The notes under the pieces were generated by a model. It was not told the DNA's origin. It searched no databases and worked only from the letters and a program-made list of their open reading frames with translations. Made by a program: the position numbers and the translations under genes. From positions 1 to 13,212 of the forward strand of contig SKOF01000429.1 of the NCBI GenBank assembly GCA_007120155.1: a stretch of 13,212 bases of DNA, written 5' to 3'. Below, piece by piece: positions 13,139 to 13,212 of the stretch. The stretch comes from Thioalkalivibrio sp. (GTDB lineage: Bacteria > Pseudomonadota > Gammaproteobacteria > Ectothiorhodospirales > Ectothiorhodospiraceae). Position 1 is the first letter of the stretch; every line of letters begins with the position of its first letter.

Positions 13139-13212
13139 ATGCCCAATGCCCTTTCGCTGCGCAATCTCACCAAGACCTACAAGAACGGTTTCGAGGCGCT
13201 GAAGGGCATTGA
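13139..13212 (+). CDS. ABC transporter ATPase, N-terminal fragment (YadG-like)
   Basis: Only 24 codons are present, cut by the window edge (MPNALSLRNLTKTYKNGFEA then LKGI). The pattern L-x-L-x-x-L-x-K-x-Y-x-x-G-x-x-A-L-x-G-I is the usual start of ABC-2-type ATPases and closely resembles E. coli YadG. No Walker motif is visible because it lies beyond the edge. It diverges from the aminopeptidase gene. No Shine-Dalgarno is apparent before the ATG; the upstream sequence is A-rich (CTTAAAAACA). Confidence 0.7.
   Translation, partial: MPNALSLRNLTKTYKNGFEALKGI

Overview
The window is GC-rich and tightly packed. Nearly every gene lies on the minus strand; only the last gene, and possibly a fragment at the left edge, are on the plus strand. 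Family membership (GlcF, CbiMNQO, ZnuABC, PCu(A)C, M17 aminopeptidase, a YadG-type ABC ATPase), strong Shine-Dalgarno sites and GC-rich third codon positions fit a Gram-negative proteobacterium, most likely a gammaproteobacterium. The genus cannot be read from the sequence.

Layout in the direction of transcription (right to left). At the right edge the first codons of an ABC-2-type ATPase (plus strand) diverge from an M17 leucyl aminopeptidase gene; 13 copies of a 7-bp tandem repeat lie between them. Next comes a short copper-related group: a DUF2946-like protein, a PCu(A)C periplasmic copper chaperone and, 29 bp further on, an orphan glycolate oxidase iron-sulfur subunit (glcF) without glcD or glcE. 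A 268-bp regulatory gap with a 16-bp perfect palindrome and AT-rich repeated motifs leads into cbiMNQO, an overlapping cobalt/nickel ECF importer operon.

A second regulatory gap of 279 bp contains a possible Zur-type operator and two other repeat structures. It leads into a zinc block: an outer-membrane beta-barrel protein with a His/Asp-rich loop, then znuA, znuC and znuB, the last two translationally coupled. After 338 bp comes a bifunctional folK-folP fusion, which ends inside the arm of a 271-bp nested inverted-repeat element at the left edge.

The main theme is transition-metal handling. Zinc has an outer-membrane protein plus an ABC importer, cobalt or nickel has an ECF importer, and copper has a periplasmic chaperone plus a DUF2946-like protein. 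Most individual families are well known. The less ordinary items are the unnamed zinc-associated outer-membrane protein with an unusually long pre-signal region, the palindromic motifs in both regulatory gaps, the nested inverted-repeat element whose ends appear to supply stop codons to both flanking frames, and the heptanucleotide array against the aminopeptidase start.
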